A stretch of DNA of 64,000 bases from Pelagadaptatus sp034112445 (lineage in GTDB: Bacteria; Pseudomonadota; Gammaproteobacteria; Pseudomonadales; Cellvibrionaceae): contig JAWUVI010000019.1 of NCBI GenBank assembly GCA_034112445.1, positions 85,507-149,506 on the forward strand, read 5' to 3'. The notes beneath the pieces were generated by a model. That model ran no database searches, was not told where the DNA came from, and saw only the letters and a list, made by a program, of their open reading frames with translations. A program made the position numbers and the translations under genes. Below, one piece after another: positions 17,195 to 25,966 of this stretch. Every line of letters starts with the position of its first letter. Position 1 is the first letter of the stretch.

Positions 17195-20068
17195 TCAGGT
17201 GTGGATATAAGTCTCTATCGTCTCAGCCAAAGACTCCTCTTCAATGGGTTTGCTTAAGTAATCATTCATACCTGAATTCAGACACTTCTCTCTATCGCCG
17301 CTAATCGCATTAGCGGTCATGGCAATCACTGGTATTGACTTATAAAGATCACCCGCTTGACCTTCGCGTATGGCTTCGGTTGCCTGATAGCCGTTCATAA
17401 CCGGCATCTGGCAATCCATCAAAACAACCTGGTATGGAGCGTCTGGCGAACACTGCTGCAACATTTCAAGGCATTCTTGGCCATTATTCGCTATCTCCGC
17501 ATCAACTCCCAAATCCATCAAAATAAATAACGCGACCTGCTGATTAATCAAATTATCTTCAACTAAAAGAGCTCGAATGCCGTCTAAGCCTCCACCAACG
17601 GAATCTGGCAGAGCATCCTCGCTGACGTCTGATCCACTGATATCCGTGTTATTGATATCCGAGCCACTGGCCTCTGATTCCATGGGCGAAATCTTTACTG
17701 GGGCTGCTACCAAGCCTGAACTTTCCCGCTCTTGAATCAAGGACATAGATTTATAAAGGTCCGAATAGATGGCTGGCTTAGCAAAAAATCCATCAAAGCC
17801 ACGACGGCTAAAATAATCCAGGCTGCCGGTATGGTCCATTGGGGTCATAGCAACCAATATGAGCGATTTATTTCGATTAGAATCTCTCAATTCCTGAGTT
17901 AATTGAGCTCCGTAATTATCGATAACATTCACATCAATAAAGGCTATATCAAAACCAGAAAAGTCCTCCGAACGGTTGTTTTCACATTCAGCTTGAATGC
18001 TGCCCTCTGGTTCGGTGACAACTGATACCGTCACCCCCCAACTCGACAGCATGGCTTTAATAGCCTCACAATTAGCTTGGTTATGGGCGACTATTAACGC
18101 GTGACGCGAGTTAAAACCATCGGTTAATAATGGCGAAGTCAGAACAGCGCTTTTACCCAAAAGAATATAAAATTCAAAGATCGAGCCTTGCCCGACAGTA
18201 CTCGTAGCGGAGATAGCTCCCCCCATAAGAACACAAAGTTGCTTAGCAATGGCCAAGCCCAAACCGGTTCCGCCGTATTTTCTGGTAGTGGATGAATCCG
18301 CTTGGGTAAACATATTGAAAAGCTGATCAAGCCTGTCTTGGGCAATACCTATACCGGTATCCCTTATGGAACAATGCAGTATTTGGCCTCCATTTGGATC
18401 ATCCTTTAGTGAGGCGGTGATTACAATTTCGCCTTCATCGGTAAACTTAATGGCATTACCAACTAGGTTAGTGAGTATCTGGGTGATGCGGTTGGAATCG
18501 CCTTTAACCATGGGTTCAGCAATCGCCAACGTATCAATAATAAGTTCAACGCCTTTCTGCTGAGATTTCAGAGCCATACTTTCAGAAAACTCACTCAGTA
18601 GATCTCTTATATCGAAATCAATACTTTCTAGACTTAACTTACCCGCATCTATTCGTGAGAAATCCAAGATGTCATCGATAAGATTGAGCAATGCTTTTGC
18701 GCTGGTTTTTGCCAGTTTAGCGCGATGCAGCTGTTCATCGTTCAAAGACATTTTAAGCAGTAAGTTGAGCATCCCCAGCACGCCGTTCATAGGCGTTCTG
18801 ATTTCGTGGCTCATAGTCGCCAAAAATTCGCTTTTAACTTTCAATGCCTCGTCAGCAGCCTCTTTGGACTTAAGCAGAGCGATTTCATTTTCTTTGTTAC
18901 TGGTGATGTCCGTTCGTATGGCGATATAACGAATCGGTTTGCCGCTGTCATCTAAAAACGGGGCAATGGTTGTATCAACCCAATAGAGCTGGCCGCTTTT
19001 GTTTCTATTACACAGCTGGCCGTGCCACACATTGCCTTTGGATATGGTTTTGTACATTTCCGTAAAGACAGACTTATCATGAAAACCAGAGTTTAACATT
19101 CGATGATTCTGACCCTGCAACTCTGCTTCGCTGTAACCTGAAATAGTACAGAAGCTCTCATTACTGTAAATAATGTCACCTTTTACATCAGTGATGGCAA
19201 CAATGGCATGCTGATCGAGCGCAAATTTTTGCTGGTCCAACTCACGTAAAGCGCCTTGCAGTTTCTTTTGCCGCTGGTTGCTAATGGTCATGGTGGCTTC
19301 AAACGCATGAACGGCGTCAGTAAGCTGCTCCAGATAACCATCGGTTTGCTCGGGAAGATGTTGGATTTTCTTTTTCTTCGACAGGTCGATGAGTGCCTGA
19401 TTGATTTGATTGAGCTTGGAGCTCATATCATTAGAAATATAAATCGCCAACGCAATCATTAACAAGATGATGATAATCGCAATGAAGAATCTGGACGTAT
19501 TACTCTCCAGAGAATTGCTAATCAAGCTGGCGCTAGCATTCAGCTTGCCCGAATGATATTCCGATAGTTTCAAAAACAAGTGATTTAGGTCTGTTAATGC
19601 TTTGGTAGCATTGCTTAATTCATTCATTGCCAATTTGGCATCGACGGTAACAATTTCTATACCCGAGTTAGACGCGTATTGATATTTTTTAAAACTCTGG
19701 GCGATGCCATTAAGAAGCTCTTCATTTCTCTCTGTCGTGATCTGCGAGAAAGTTGCCAGTTGTTTTTCAATATCGTGTAAATCAAAAAGGAGATCACGAC
19801 CATCAATATAAACACGTTCTTCATCAGGGTCGTCAAAAGCCGAAATCAGCAATAACGCCAAACGGCTGTGGTTATCATTCATGCGAATACCGAGTTCACT
19901 GAGGTCAGCGATCAGGGGTAGATTCTTGGATCCAAGATTTTTTAAAGTCTGAGTATTTTCACTCAACAAGGCATTATTAGAGATAAACAAGCCCCCACCC
20001 ACAAAAATAAAAATCATGGGTACCAACAAAAAGCGGCTACGCAGAGATAAATTACTTAGTAGGTTCAT
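17195..20068 (-). CDS. Hybrid sensor histidine kinase/response regulator
   Basis: 957 residues. TM1 about 13-30, an all-helical periplasmic sensor of about 160 residues, TM2 about 194-211, a PAS domain (about 285-395), HisKA with the phosphorylated His421 in MSHEIRTPMNGV, HATPase (GNAIKFTDEGE, GTGLGLAIAK), then two receiver domains. REC2 (about 825-950) is complete: LLVEDN, VLMDCQMPVMNG, AMTAN, LSKP. REC1 lacks the acidic pair (IVAHNQ instead of VEDN) though the Asp and Lys remain. No Hpt domain, so phosphate must go to a separate Hpt protein or back. The start codon directly follows the stop of the upstream phosphatase-like gene (TAGATG). Confidence 0.9.
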   Translation of the reverse strand: MNLLSNLSLRSRFLLVPMIFIFVGGGLFISNNALLSENTQTLKNLGSKNLPLIADLSELGIRMNDNHSRLALLLISAFDDPDEERVYIDGRDLLFDLHDIEKQLATFSQITTERNEELLNGIAQSFKKYQYASNSGIEIVTVDAKLAMNELSNATKALTDLNHLFLKLSEYHSGKLNASASLISNSLESNTSRFFIAIIIILLMIALAIYISNDMSSKLNQINQALIDLSKKKKIQHLPEQTDGYLEQLTDAVHAFEATMTISNQRQKKLQGALRELDQQKFALDQHAIVAITDVKGDIIYSNESFCTISGYSEAELQGQNHRMLNSGFHDKSVFTEMYKTISKGNVWHGQLCNRNKSGQLYWVDTTIAPFLDDSGKPIRYIAIRTDITSNKENEIALLKSKEAADEALKVKSEFLATMSHEIRTPMNGVLGMLNLLLKMSLNDEQLHRAKLAKTSAKALLNLIDDILDFSRIDAGKLSLESIDFDIRDLLSEFSESMALKSQQKGVELIIDTLAIAEPMVKGDSNRITQILTNLVGNAIKFTDEGEIVITASLKDDPNGGQILHCSIRDTGIGIAQDRLDQLFNMFTQADSSTTRKYGGTGLGLAIAKQLCVLMGGAISATSTVGQGSIFEFYILLGKSAVLTSPLLTDGFNSRHALIVAHNQANCEAIKAMLSSWGVTVSVVTEPEGSIQAECENNRSEDFSGFDIAFIDVNVIDNYGAQLTQELRDSNRNKSLILVAMTPMDHTGSLDYFSRRGFDGFFAKPAIYSDLYKSMSLIQERESSGLVAAPVKISPMESEASGSDINNTDISGSDVSEDALPDSVGGGLDGIRALLVEDNLINQQVALFILMDLGVDAEIANNGQECLEMLQQCSPDAPYQVVLMDCQMPVMNGYQATEAIREGQAGDLYKSIPVIAMTANAISGDREKCLNSGMNDYLSKPIEEESLAETIETYIHT

Positions 20069-20695
20069 CTACTTACCTTGAACATCCGTCCAGTCAGTTG
20101 GCTTAATCATTCCTTTGTAGGTCAACTCATCTCCCGACTTTTGAAAAATAGCTATAACCGCTTCAGGTTTTGGCCAAACCCCTAAGCTATCTCGCAGATT
20201 TGATGTGTGCCCCACAAAGACACTATTGGGTCCTTCCGCAGGCGTATCAATCATCATGTTAAGCAGTTTATCACTAAGAAACTTGGACTCTTCTACATCT
20301 TTACTCATAGAAAATTTTAAGTTGTCTTCAATTTGGTAACGACCAAAGGCAAGTTGCGCTGTATCTATGCTACGACAGAATGGACTGGTTAAGATTGTGC
20401 CAATAGGAATATCCAAGCTTGCCATCGTCTGGCCAATTGTTCTTGCTAATCCTCGGCCCACCTCAGAGAGGTTTCGTTGGTTGTCACAACTCTCCAGAGT
20501 ATTTTCCATTTGGTCTTTTTGATCGCGTTGAGTAGAACTGTGACGCATATAAATAATATGGCCACCAGACTGTAATGCCTTGATTAACTGATCCGGCGCA
20601 AGCGTTGGCTGAGCAACTGGTTCCGCCATGAGCAAAGGAACAAAAAGAATAATATGAAGAACTACTTTAATAGGGAAAAATAATATCTTTGTCAT
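20069..20695 (-). CDS. Exported histidine-phosphatase-family protein
   Basis: 208 residues with an N-terminal hydrophobic segment (VVLHIILFVPLLMA) likely to be a signal peptide. The phosphoglycerate-mutase-like core is present: YMRHSSTQRDQ (catalytic His; the usual RHG is RHS), TILTSPFCRSIDTA, VFVGHTSNLRD (second His). It sits immediately upstream of the hybrid kinase, so the two are translationally linked. The periplasmic location suggests a role near the kinase sensor, which is inference. Confidence 0.8.
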   Translation of the reverse strand: MTKILFFPIKVVLHIILFVPLLMAEPVAQPTLAPDQLIKALQSGGHIIYMRHSSTQRDQKDQMENTLESCDNQRNLSEVGRGLARTIGQTMASLDIPIGTILTSPFCRSIDTAQLAFGRYQIEDNLKFSMSKDVEESKFLSDKLLNMMIDTPAEGPNSVFVGHTSNLRDSLGVWPKPEAVIAIFQKSGDELTYKGMIKPTDWTDVQGK

Positions 20696-20882
20696 GCCAT
20701 TGATCTCCAGCGATCTGTAAAAACCATCAGTTATTCAAACTGACGCTATCGTCGAACAAGTAAGCGAGTCATCATCTACTATTGCTTATAGGCCAACACT
20801 CTTAGCCGCCATCACTAGAGTCATCAAAAAATCCTCCTGCGCCTCGACTATCTCCTGAGCCAGACATAAGAGCAATTTTATT

Positions 20883-20936
20883 GATAGGAGCAACTTTAAT
20901 GATAGGAGCAACTTTAATTATAGGAGCAACTACAAA
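20883..20936. repeat. Three tandem 18-bp repeats
   Basis: Units 20883-20900 and 20901-20918 are identical (GATAGGAGCAACTTTAAT); 20919-20936 is diverged at its end. They lie 27 bp after the stop of the lipoprotein hydrolase gene, in a 268-bp gap with no supportable gene. Confidence 0.93.
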
Positions 20937-20963
20937 AATAACGATCCATGATTTCACCCAGAA

Positions 20964-22034
20964 CTAAGGAGATTCACCTACCAGAGAACGAGCCTCCCCA
21001 ACTTTCATAACCCATAGATTCCGCTCATGAAATCCATTACTCACCGCTGATTTTTTAAACCGTTTTTGCGGTTCAAACATCGGCTCATCCGATAAACTAC
21101 TCACTGTTCCCCAGTGGGAAGCGATGAGTGTATGCGCGCGCAAGTCAGAACCAATCGAAACCGCTTCCTCTGGCGTCACATGCGACATCCACATCAATTC
21201 TCGAGGTTCATAGGCGCCTATCGGAATGATTGCATAATCAAAAGAACCATACTGTTCTCCAATCCGACTATACACAGATTGTGAGTATCCAGTGTCCCCG
21301 ATAAATAACAGACGTTTTATTGGACTCTCTATAACCCATGAAGACCATAAAGTCTTATTGTGATCGCTAATACTTCGAGCTGAATCGTGAACAGCAGGAT
21401 GTGATGTGATCTTAATATTTTCTACCCTAATCGATCCTCCCCAATCCAATTCAGTTACTTTTTTATAGCCTCTTTTCTCAAAAAAAGACTTTAGACCTAA
21501 GGGTACAACAACATGAATTTTCTCTTTATTTCGTAGAGACCTAATGGTTCTGTCATCTAGGTGGTCATAGTGGCTATGTGACACAAGCACCACATCTATT
21601 GGCGGCAAATTTTCTATAGATATGCCCGGGTCTACGATTCGTTTTGGCCCAACCCATGGAACTGGGCTGGCGAAACCTGTTAGAAAGGGGTCTGTTAATA
21701 TTGTTACATCCGATATATTTATTAGAAAACTGGCATGCCCTAACCAGCTTATTTTGTCTTCTGTAATTGAGTTATACAGTGATAGTGATTCTTCCATAGA
21801 TAAAGCGTGGTCCGCCGGTATATCAGGCGTGAACAGCGAACCCCAAGCTCTACGAATATAAAAGAGAATACCCTTAGGCGCAGCCGTTTCAACAAAAGGG
21901 TAATTTTGAAACCCTGCTTCAGTATGATGCTCAGGCTTTTTCTCCGCTGGAATCTGACCCACATTTTGCGATGAAATTGAGGCACAAGAAAACAACACGA
22001 GCGACATAATCATTATGTATATAGCTTTTTTCAC
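20964..22034 (-). CDS. MBL-fold metallo-hydrolase lipoprotein
   Basis: 356 residues. A lipoprotein signal peptide with lipobox LFSCAS (Cys17) anchors it in the membrane. The metallo-beta-lactamase core has SHSHYDHLDD (HxHxDH), HPAVHDSA, IGDTGYS and ASHWGTVS as metal ligands, the layout of NAPE-PLD/UlaG-like hydrolases, with ILTDPFLTG before the first motif. Its neighbours give no clear pathway. A lipid or small-molecule phosphoester substrate is plausible but unproven. Confidence 0.86.
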   Translation of the reverse strand: MKKAIYIMIMSLVLFSCASISSQNVGQIPAEKKPEHHTEAGFQNYPFVETAAPKGILFYIRRAWGSLFTPDIPADHALSMEESLSLYNSITEDKISWLGHASFLINISDVTILTDPFLTGFASPVPWVGPKRIVDPGISIENLPPIDVVLVSHSHYDHLDDRTIRSLRNKEKIHVVVPLGLKSFFEKRGYKKVTELDWGGSIRVENIKITSHPAVHDSARSISDHNKTLWSSWVIESPIKRLLFIGDTGYSQSVYSRIGEQYGSFDYAIIPIGAYEPRELMWMSHVTPEEAVSIGSDLRAHTLIASHWGTVSSLSDEPMFEPQKRFKKSAVSNGFHERNLWVMKVGEARSLVGESP

Positions 22035-22118
22035 ACGTCTAATACCCCCTACAAAAATCTAGTGCTCACATCACCTGCGGTCGAATACCGCCGAGAACAC
22101 CCGTAATATTATTTACCT

Positions 22119-22739
22119 TCATGCAGTGGAACGGAGAGCCCTCGACCTGAAGAAAACGACAAGCGCCCAACAGTACAGAGGCGTCATAATAACCCAAGGG
22201 AGTTGCCCTTGTAGGGTTACCGTTCGGCCGTTGAATACGAAAAGGGTGGGATTAAACCATGGCCCCGTTGGCGCCAAGGGTGCCCAAGAAAGTAACTTAC
22301 CCTCCGCAAGTTGATCCTGGTAAAGAAACATTTCAACCAAAATGTTTTGCCCCAAAAACCAAGTTAGAAGAAGAAAGAAAGCACCCCAATGCCAACGCAC
22401 AAAAACCGACGCCGGATCACCGATGCATTTCCAAACAAGAAAAAGTCCAATTAGGCAAATAGACCCTGCATCGCCAAGCGAGTTGAGCAGCCAGTTTAAG
22501 TGAATTGGTATCGCCGTGCTCAAAACCTCGGCTCGACGAAGATCAACGGGGTCGCCAGCCACCAACCCATAAGTGAACCATAACTCCCAACCAATAGCGC
22601 AAGCGACGAATGATGCTAGGTATACCGGCACAATCCAGTCAGGAATGCGTTTTTTCTGATGAAGTATGAGCAGCACAAACAGTGGCATTAATGAAAAGAA
22701 GTAAACGACACAAATGACTCGAAGATGCTCAGGGCTCAT
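22119..22739 (-). CDS. Hypothetical integral membrane protein
   Basis: 206 residues with about five hydrophobic segments, several conserved Trp and Gly residues, and a C-terminus ending in FFRSRALRSTA. I do not recognise a family. It starts with ATG at 22739, with AAAGGA nearby on the minus strand. It lies in a minus-strand run between the DUF523/DUF1722 gene upstream and the lipoprotein hydrolase gene downstream. Confidence 0.7.
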   Translation of the reverse strand: MSPEHLRVICVVYFFSLMPLFVLLILHQKKRIPDWIVPVYLASFVACAIGWELWFTYGLVAGDPVDLRRAEVLSTAIPIHLNWLLNSLGDAGSICLIGLFLVWKCIGDPASVFVRWHWGAFFLLLTWFLGQNILVEMFLYQDQLAEGKLLSWAPLAPTGPWFNPTLFVFNGRTVTLQGQLPWVIMTPLYCWALVVFFRSRALRSTA

Positions 22740-22766
22740 ATACTATTCCTTTAGGGTTAACGCACC

Positions 22767-23723
22767 TCATATATTGTTGAGAAGCATCAACTCTCCCGGG
22801 TAAGGAGACATATAATAGGATTGGGTTATGTAGTCATTCGGGTGTTTTCTAAAATGATGGCGTAAGAGTGTAATAGGCACAACGAGAGGTAACAATCCGG
22901 CACTGTAATCCGTAATTATTTCACTCAACTCAGCTTTGTCGTCTATATCCAAAGAGTTTTTAAAATAGCCCTGAATGTGTTGCAACGTATTAACGTGATT
23001 TTTTCTCGTTGCAACAGACTTTAAAACGCCCATCATACTGCCAAGGTATTGATCCGCTAACGCCTTTAAATCCACTTCACCGCCGATTGCCAACGACGCA
23101 CCTAATTCTCTCGTTTGCATCTGGTTATGGCTCATTAATATATACTTATGCTTAGCATGAAACTCCTGCAATAGAGCGATACTCAGCGGCTGGGTAAGCA
23201 TCACCCTCCAACGTGAGTAAATATAAACCCTCTGAATAAAATTTTCTCTAAGGTGAGCATCTTCTAAACGCCCCTCTTCTTCCACCGGTAAATTAGGAAA
23301 GTTTTCCATTAGTTGCTTTGCATACAAACCTACACCATCACGACTTGGCGCCCCATTACTATATACTTTTACACGCTCCATACCGCAACTGGGTGAATCG
23401 CGTTTCAAAATATAGCCGCACAACTCGCTATGCCAATTACTTTGTTTCTGGGCTATATCACTGAGTTTTTCGGTAACATCAAGCTCACTATTCTTAGTGC
23501 CTACACACCGAATTTCGTCATTAACTGAAACCAGACGTATTGGTTCTCTAGGTATTCCAAGACCAATTTCAACCTCAGGGCAAAACGGTAAAAAATCGAA
23601 ATAGTCTTTTAGCACACCGGTTATATAAGAATTCTTTTTATGGCCCGAATCAAATCGAACATTTTCACCTAACAAACAGCTGCTGATGCCTATTTGGATT
23701 TTTGGGGAGGGTGTTTTATTCAT
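22767..23723 (-). CDS. DUF523 and DUF1722 domain protein (YbbK/YbgA-like)
   Basis: 318 residues. The N-terminal DUF523 domain (about 8-155) shows IGISSCLLGENVRFD and SPSCGMERVKVY, whose cysteines are conserved. The C-terminal DUF1722 domain (about 190-310) shows RWRVMLTQPLS, FHAKHKYILMSH and VVPITLLRHHFRKHP. The fused form is common in gammaproteobacteria, often near photolyase or MerR genes, none of which is seen here. Biochemical role unknown. Confidence 0.9.
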   Translation of the reverse strand: MNKTPSPKIQIGISSCLLGENVRFDSGHKKNSYITGVLKDYFDFLPFCPEVEIGLGIPREPIRLVSVNDEIRCVGTKNSELDVTEKLSDIAQKQSNWHSELCGYILKRDSPSCGMERVKVYSNGAPSRDGVGLYAKQLMENFPNLPVEEEGRLEDAHLRENFIQRVYIYSRWRVMLTQPLSIALLQEFHAKHKYILMSHNQMQTRELGASLAIGGEVDLKALADQYLGSMMGVLKSVATRKNHVNTLQHIQGYFKNSLDIDDKAELSEIITDYSAGLLPLVVPITLLRHHFRKHPNDYITQSYYMSPYPGELMLLNNI

Positions 23724-23751
23724 TCGCTAAGTATGTCCTGTATTGCGCTGT

Positions 23752-24216
23752 TTATTTTGCTACTGCCGCTTTGCTAAGATTATCAAGTACGCTGGATATT
23801 TTTTGAATAACCGAATCACAGCCTTTGATGTCATGTCGCTCTTTTAGGTATTCAGGATTATTAAAAGAGAGCCATGTTTGACCATTTACATCCGACCAAA
23901 ACAACGCTTTCTGCGGAAGATCTATAGCCACTTGTTTTGAGCACTGCATCAGCGGCGTTCCGACTTTAGGGTTACCAAAAATAATCAACTCGGTAGGTCC
24001 TAATTCGAGACCAACCGTCGAAGCATTACTGCTGTGGTCTATTCTTGCAAAAATAGTCAGGCCTTTTTTCTTTAATACCGCCTCAAATCGATCGGCTGTT
24101 TGTTTAACCGAATAGCCACTCTCAATTGAGATCAAAGAGTCGGAAGCCAAAACAGAGCTCGAAACAAAATTAAAAACAACGAGGACGAAAATAGTACGCG
24201 AAATTATTTTTATCAT
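23752..24216 (-). CDS. DUF302 family exported protein
   Basis: 154 residues from the ATG at 24216, which has AAGG 8 bp upstream. A signal peptide (IFVLVVFNFVSSSVLA) precedes a DUF302 domain with YSVKQTADRFEAVLKKKG, FARIDHSSNAS, and FGNPKVGTPLMQ. Families of this type bind small ligands or act in redox contexts. It belongs to a minus-strand group with DUF169 upstream. Function unknown. Confidence 0.86.
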   Translation of the reverse strand: MIKIISRTIFVLVVFNFVSSSVLASDSLISIESGYSVKQTADRFEAVLKKKGLTIFARIDHSSNASTVGLELGPTELIIFGNPKVGTPLMQCSKQVAIDLPQKALFWSDVNGQTWLSFNNPEYLKERHDIKGCDSVIQKISSVLDNLSKAAVAK

Positions 24217-24263
24217 AGTAAAACCTTTATCAGTCACTCAGCTTTTAGCCCTATTATTGAACG

Positions 24264-24291
24264 CCTTAACTTACTTTCCTTAACTTACTAC
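24264..24291. repeat. Tandem 14-bp duplication across a stop codon
   Basis: CCTTAACTTACTTT (24264-24277) and CCTTAACTTACTAC (24278-24291). The second copy contains the TAG stop of the DUF169 gene on the minus strand. Confidence 0.85.
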
Positions 24292-25085
24292 CCGTAGCTT
24301 TTAATCATGTTGGACATAGGTGAAACATCCAAACCATGATTAGGAATCGGGTAGCGTAAGCCATTACTACTTAACGCCTTTAACCCTTCAATAGCTTTTG
24401 GAAGAAAACTTGGAGGTAAAGCGATTAACAGTTCATCATCTTGAACCCCACCGAATTTTCTTTCGGCGTAGCATGGGATGGATACCGATGGCTCGCCCGT
24501 TTTCAAAGCTCGTCCCCACGAATCTGCACACGCACTTTCGCCAACACATCCAAAATCTAATTTTTTATATCCAGACCATTGCAAGCCGTTTATTAAGGTA
24601 ATCATTTGTCCTGGGGTGCAATAGATCAAACAGATATCAGGGTTATCTATACGGCCTGACGCTAAAGGAGAAACGGCCAGAGCTTCATACTCACCATAAC
24701 TTGCACAATCCATCTCCGCTTGATGTTTCGCACTATCTTCCAGGGAGCTGTACCACATGCCATTAAATAAATTGCCACTAAGAAACTCTTCATCGCGCGG
24801 ATGTAAACCAACGACCGCTCCGCACTGAGACCCGACAAGATTATCCATGGTTATACCGATGGTATAACCAATCCAGCGCGACTGACCAACGATCTGATCG
24901 GTGTTTAATTTCTCATGTGGATTAGGGCGCTTAATTCGGGGAATACTTTCCATTTCATCGAGGGTTTTATAACGTTTCATCCCTATAGGTAGGGTTTTTA
25001 TTTTTAAATACTTGTTGAGCTCTTCGACAATATTTTTGTAGTCATAGTCGCTAGAATCACCCCAGCAGTTTTCTACAGTACTCAT
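24288..25085 (-). CDS. DUF169 family protein
   Basis: 265 residues, soluble. DUF169 features include the IKTLPIGMK start, SQCGAVVGLHPRDEE, CLIYCTPGQMITLINGL, and a Cys pair in GCVGESACADSWG followed by VSIPCYAERKFGG. Such proteins occur in archaea and bacteria, some near corrinoid or C1 enzymes. None is seen here. It opens the DUF302/DUF523 group. Confidence 0.85.
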   Translation of the reverse strand: MSTVENCWGDSSDYDYKNIVEELNKYLKIKTLPIGMKRYKTLDEMESIPRIKRPNPHEKLNTDQIVGQSRWIGYTIGITMDNLVGSQCGAVVGLHPRDEEFLSGNLFNGMWYSSLEDSAKHQAEMDCASYGEYEALAVSPLASGRIDNPDICLIYCTPGQMITLINGLQWSGYKKLDFGCVGESACADSWGRALKTGEPSVSIPCYAERKFGGVQDDELLIALPPSFLPKAIEGLKALSSNGLRYPIPNHGLDVSPMSNMIKSYG

Positions 25086-25427
25086 ATATTTATTCCGCTA
25101 TTTTTTGCCATTAAGTTTAAATCAAGAGTAAAACTAGAAGACCCGCTAGCACTCTATAATAAGCCTTTCAATCCTCTGTTTTTCACGCCATCAGCGTTGA
25201 ATCAAATAAGCAAAAAAAATGCCTTCTACGTTTTATCCAATTCTGTAATCCCATAAAAAATCGAACACACCTACCAGTGAAATACATTAATCTTGTTATA
25301 CATTCCAGCTGATCTTGCATACGGTGAGACTAGCCGTCCAAAAATCCCGGTAATTCTGTACTTGTTTTTGATGTTGAATTGATCGAAGTTCTCTAAGAAT
25401 CTGATCATTAATAATCGCCATATAAAC
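25086..25427. other. Non-coding gap
   Basis: About 340 bp between the DUF169 start and the yggL terminator. AT-rich; I saw no gene, repeat or structured RNA, apart from possible promoter sequence for the DUF169 gene. Confidence 0.5.
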
Positions 25428-25461
25428 AAAAGGCCTGTCTACTTATGTAGGCAGACCTTTT
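25428..25461 (-). terminator. Terminator downstream of yggL
   Basis: AAAAGGCCTGTCTAC / GTAGGCAGACCTTTT, a 15-bp stem with one mismatch and one wobble, 4-nt loop, flanked by A/T runs. It lies 55 bp after the yggL stop. Confidence 0.85.
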
Positions 25462-25516
25462 AACTTTTCCCAGCGCACTGACAGATAAGTTATCTGTTAT
25501 GGCAAGTTAGGTTTTA

Positions 25517-25840
25517 TTAGCCGCCATAGATCGCATCGACTAAACCACCAACCTTCGCGTCAGTGATGTTTTCTTGATCTGTAAGCCAATCAGCTATTAT
25601 TGTTTTCTCTTCTTCAGTAACTGAGTCATAGCGTTTATTCGAGTAAACGAATCCTTCAAAAGTATCGTCATTTACTCCACCGCCCACAACTAGATTCCTG
25701 GACTCCAACACATCTAAAAACGAATCAAAAAGTGTATCGTCCAACTTAGTAAATTTGAAAGTTACTTCAAATCCAAGCATTGCAAACTCATCAAGATATA
25801 ATTTTTTACGCAAACGTTTATTTCTTTTTGGGCTGGTCAT
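25517..25840 (-). CDS. yggL: YggL family 50S-associated protein
   Basis: 107 residues with the DUF469/YggL pattern: basic N-terminus KRNKRLRKKLYLDEF, then GFEVTFKF, FLDVLESRNLVVGGG and WLTDQENITDAKVGGLVDA. E. coli YggL binds the 50S subunit. The gene appears monocistronic with its own terminator. Confidence 0.92.
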   Translation of the reverse strand: MTSPKRNKRLRKKLYLDEFAMLGFEVTFKFTKLDDTLFDSFLDVLESRNLVVGGGVNDDTFEGFVYSNKRYDSVTEEEKTIIADWLTDQENITDAKVGGLVDAIYGG

Positions 25841-25966
25841 ATATGTATATTTTCCTTATGGCATTTATCAGTATGTTAGATAGCGCGCAGCCTACCTATG
25901 AAATGAGCTTATAGCACGCAGTTAATCTGCCATAAGCGCACCGCAATGACAAAACTATTCAATTAA

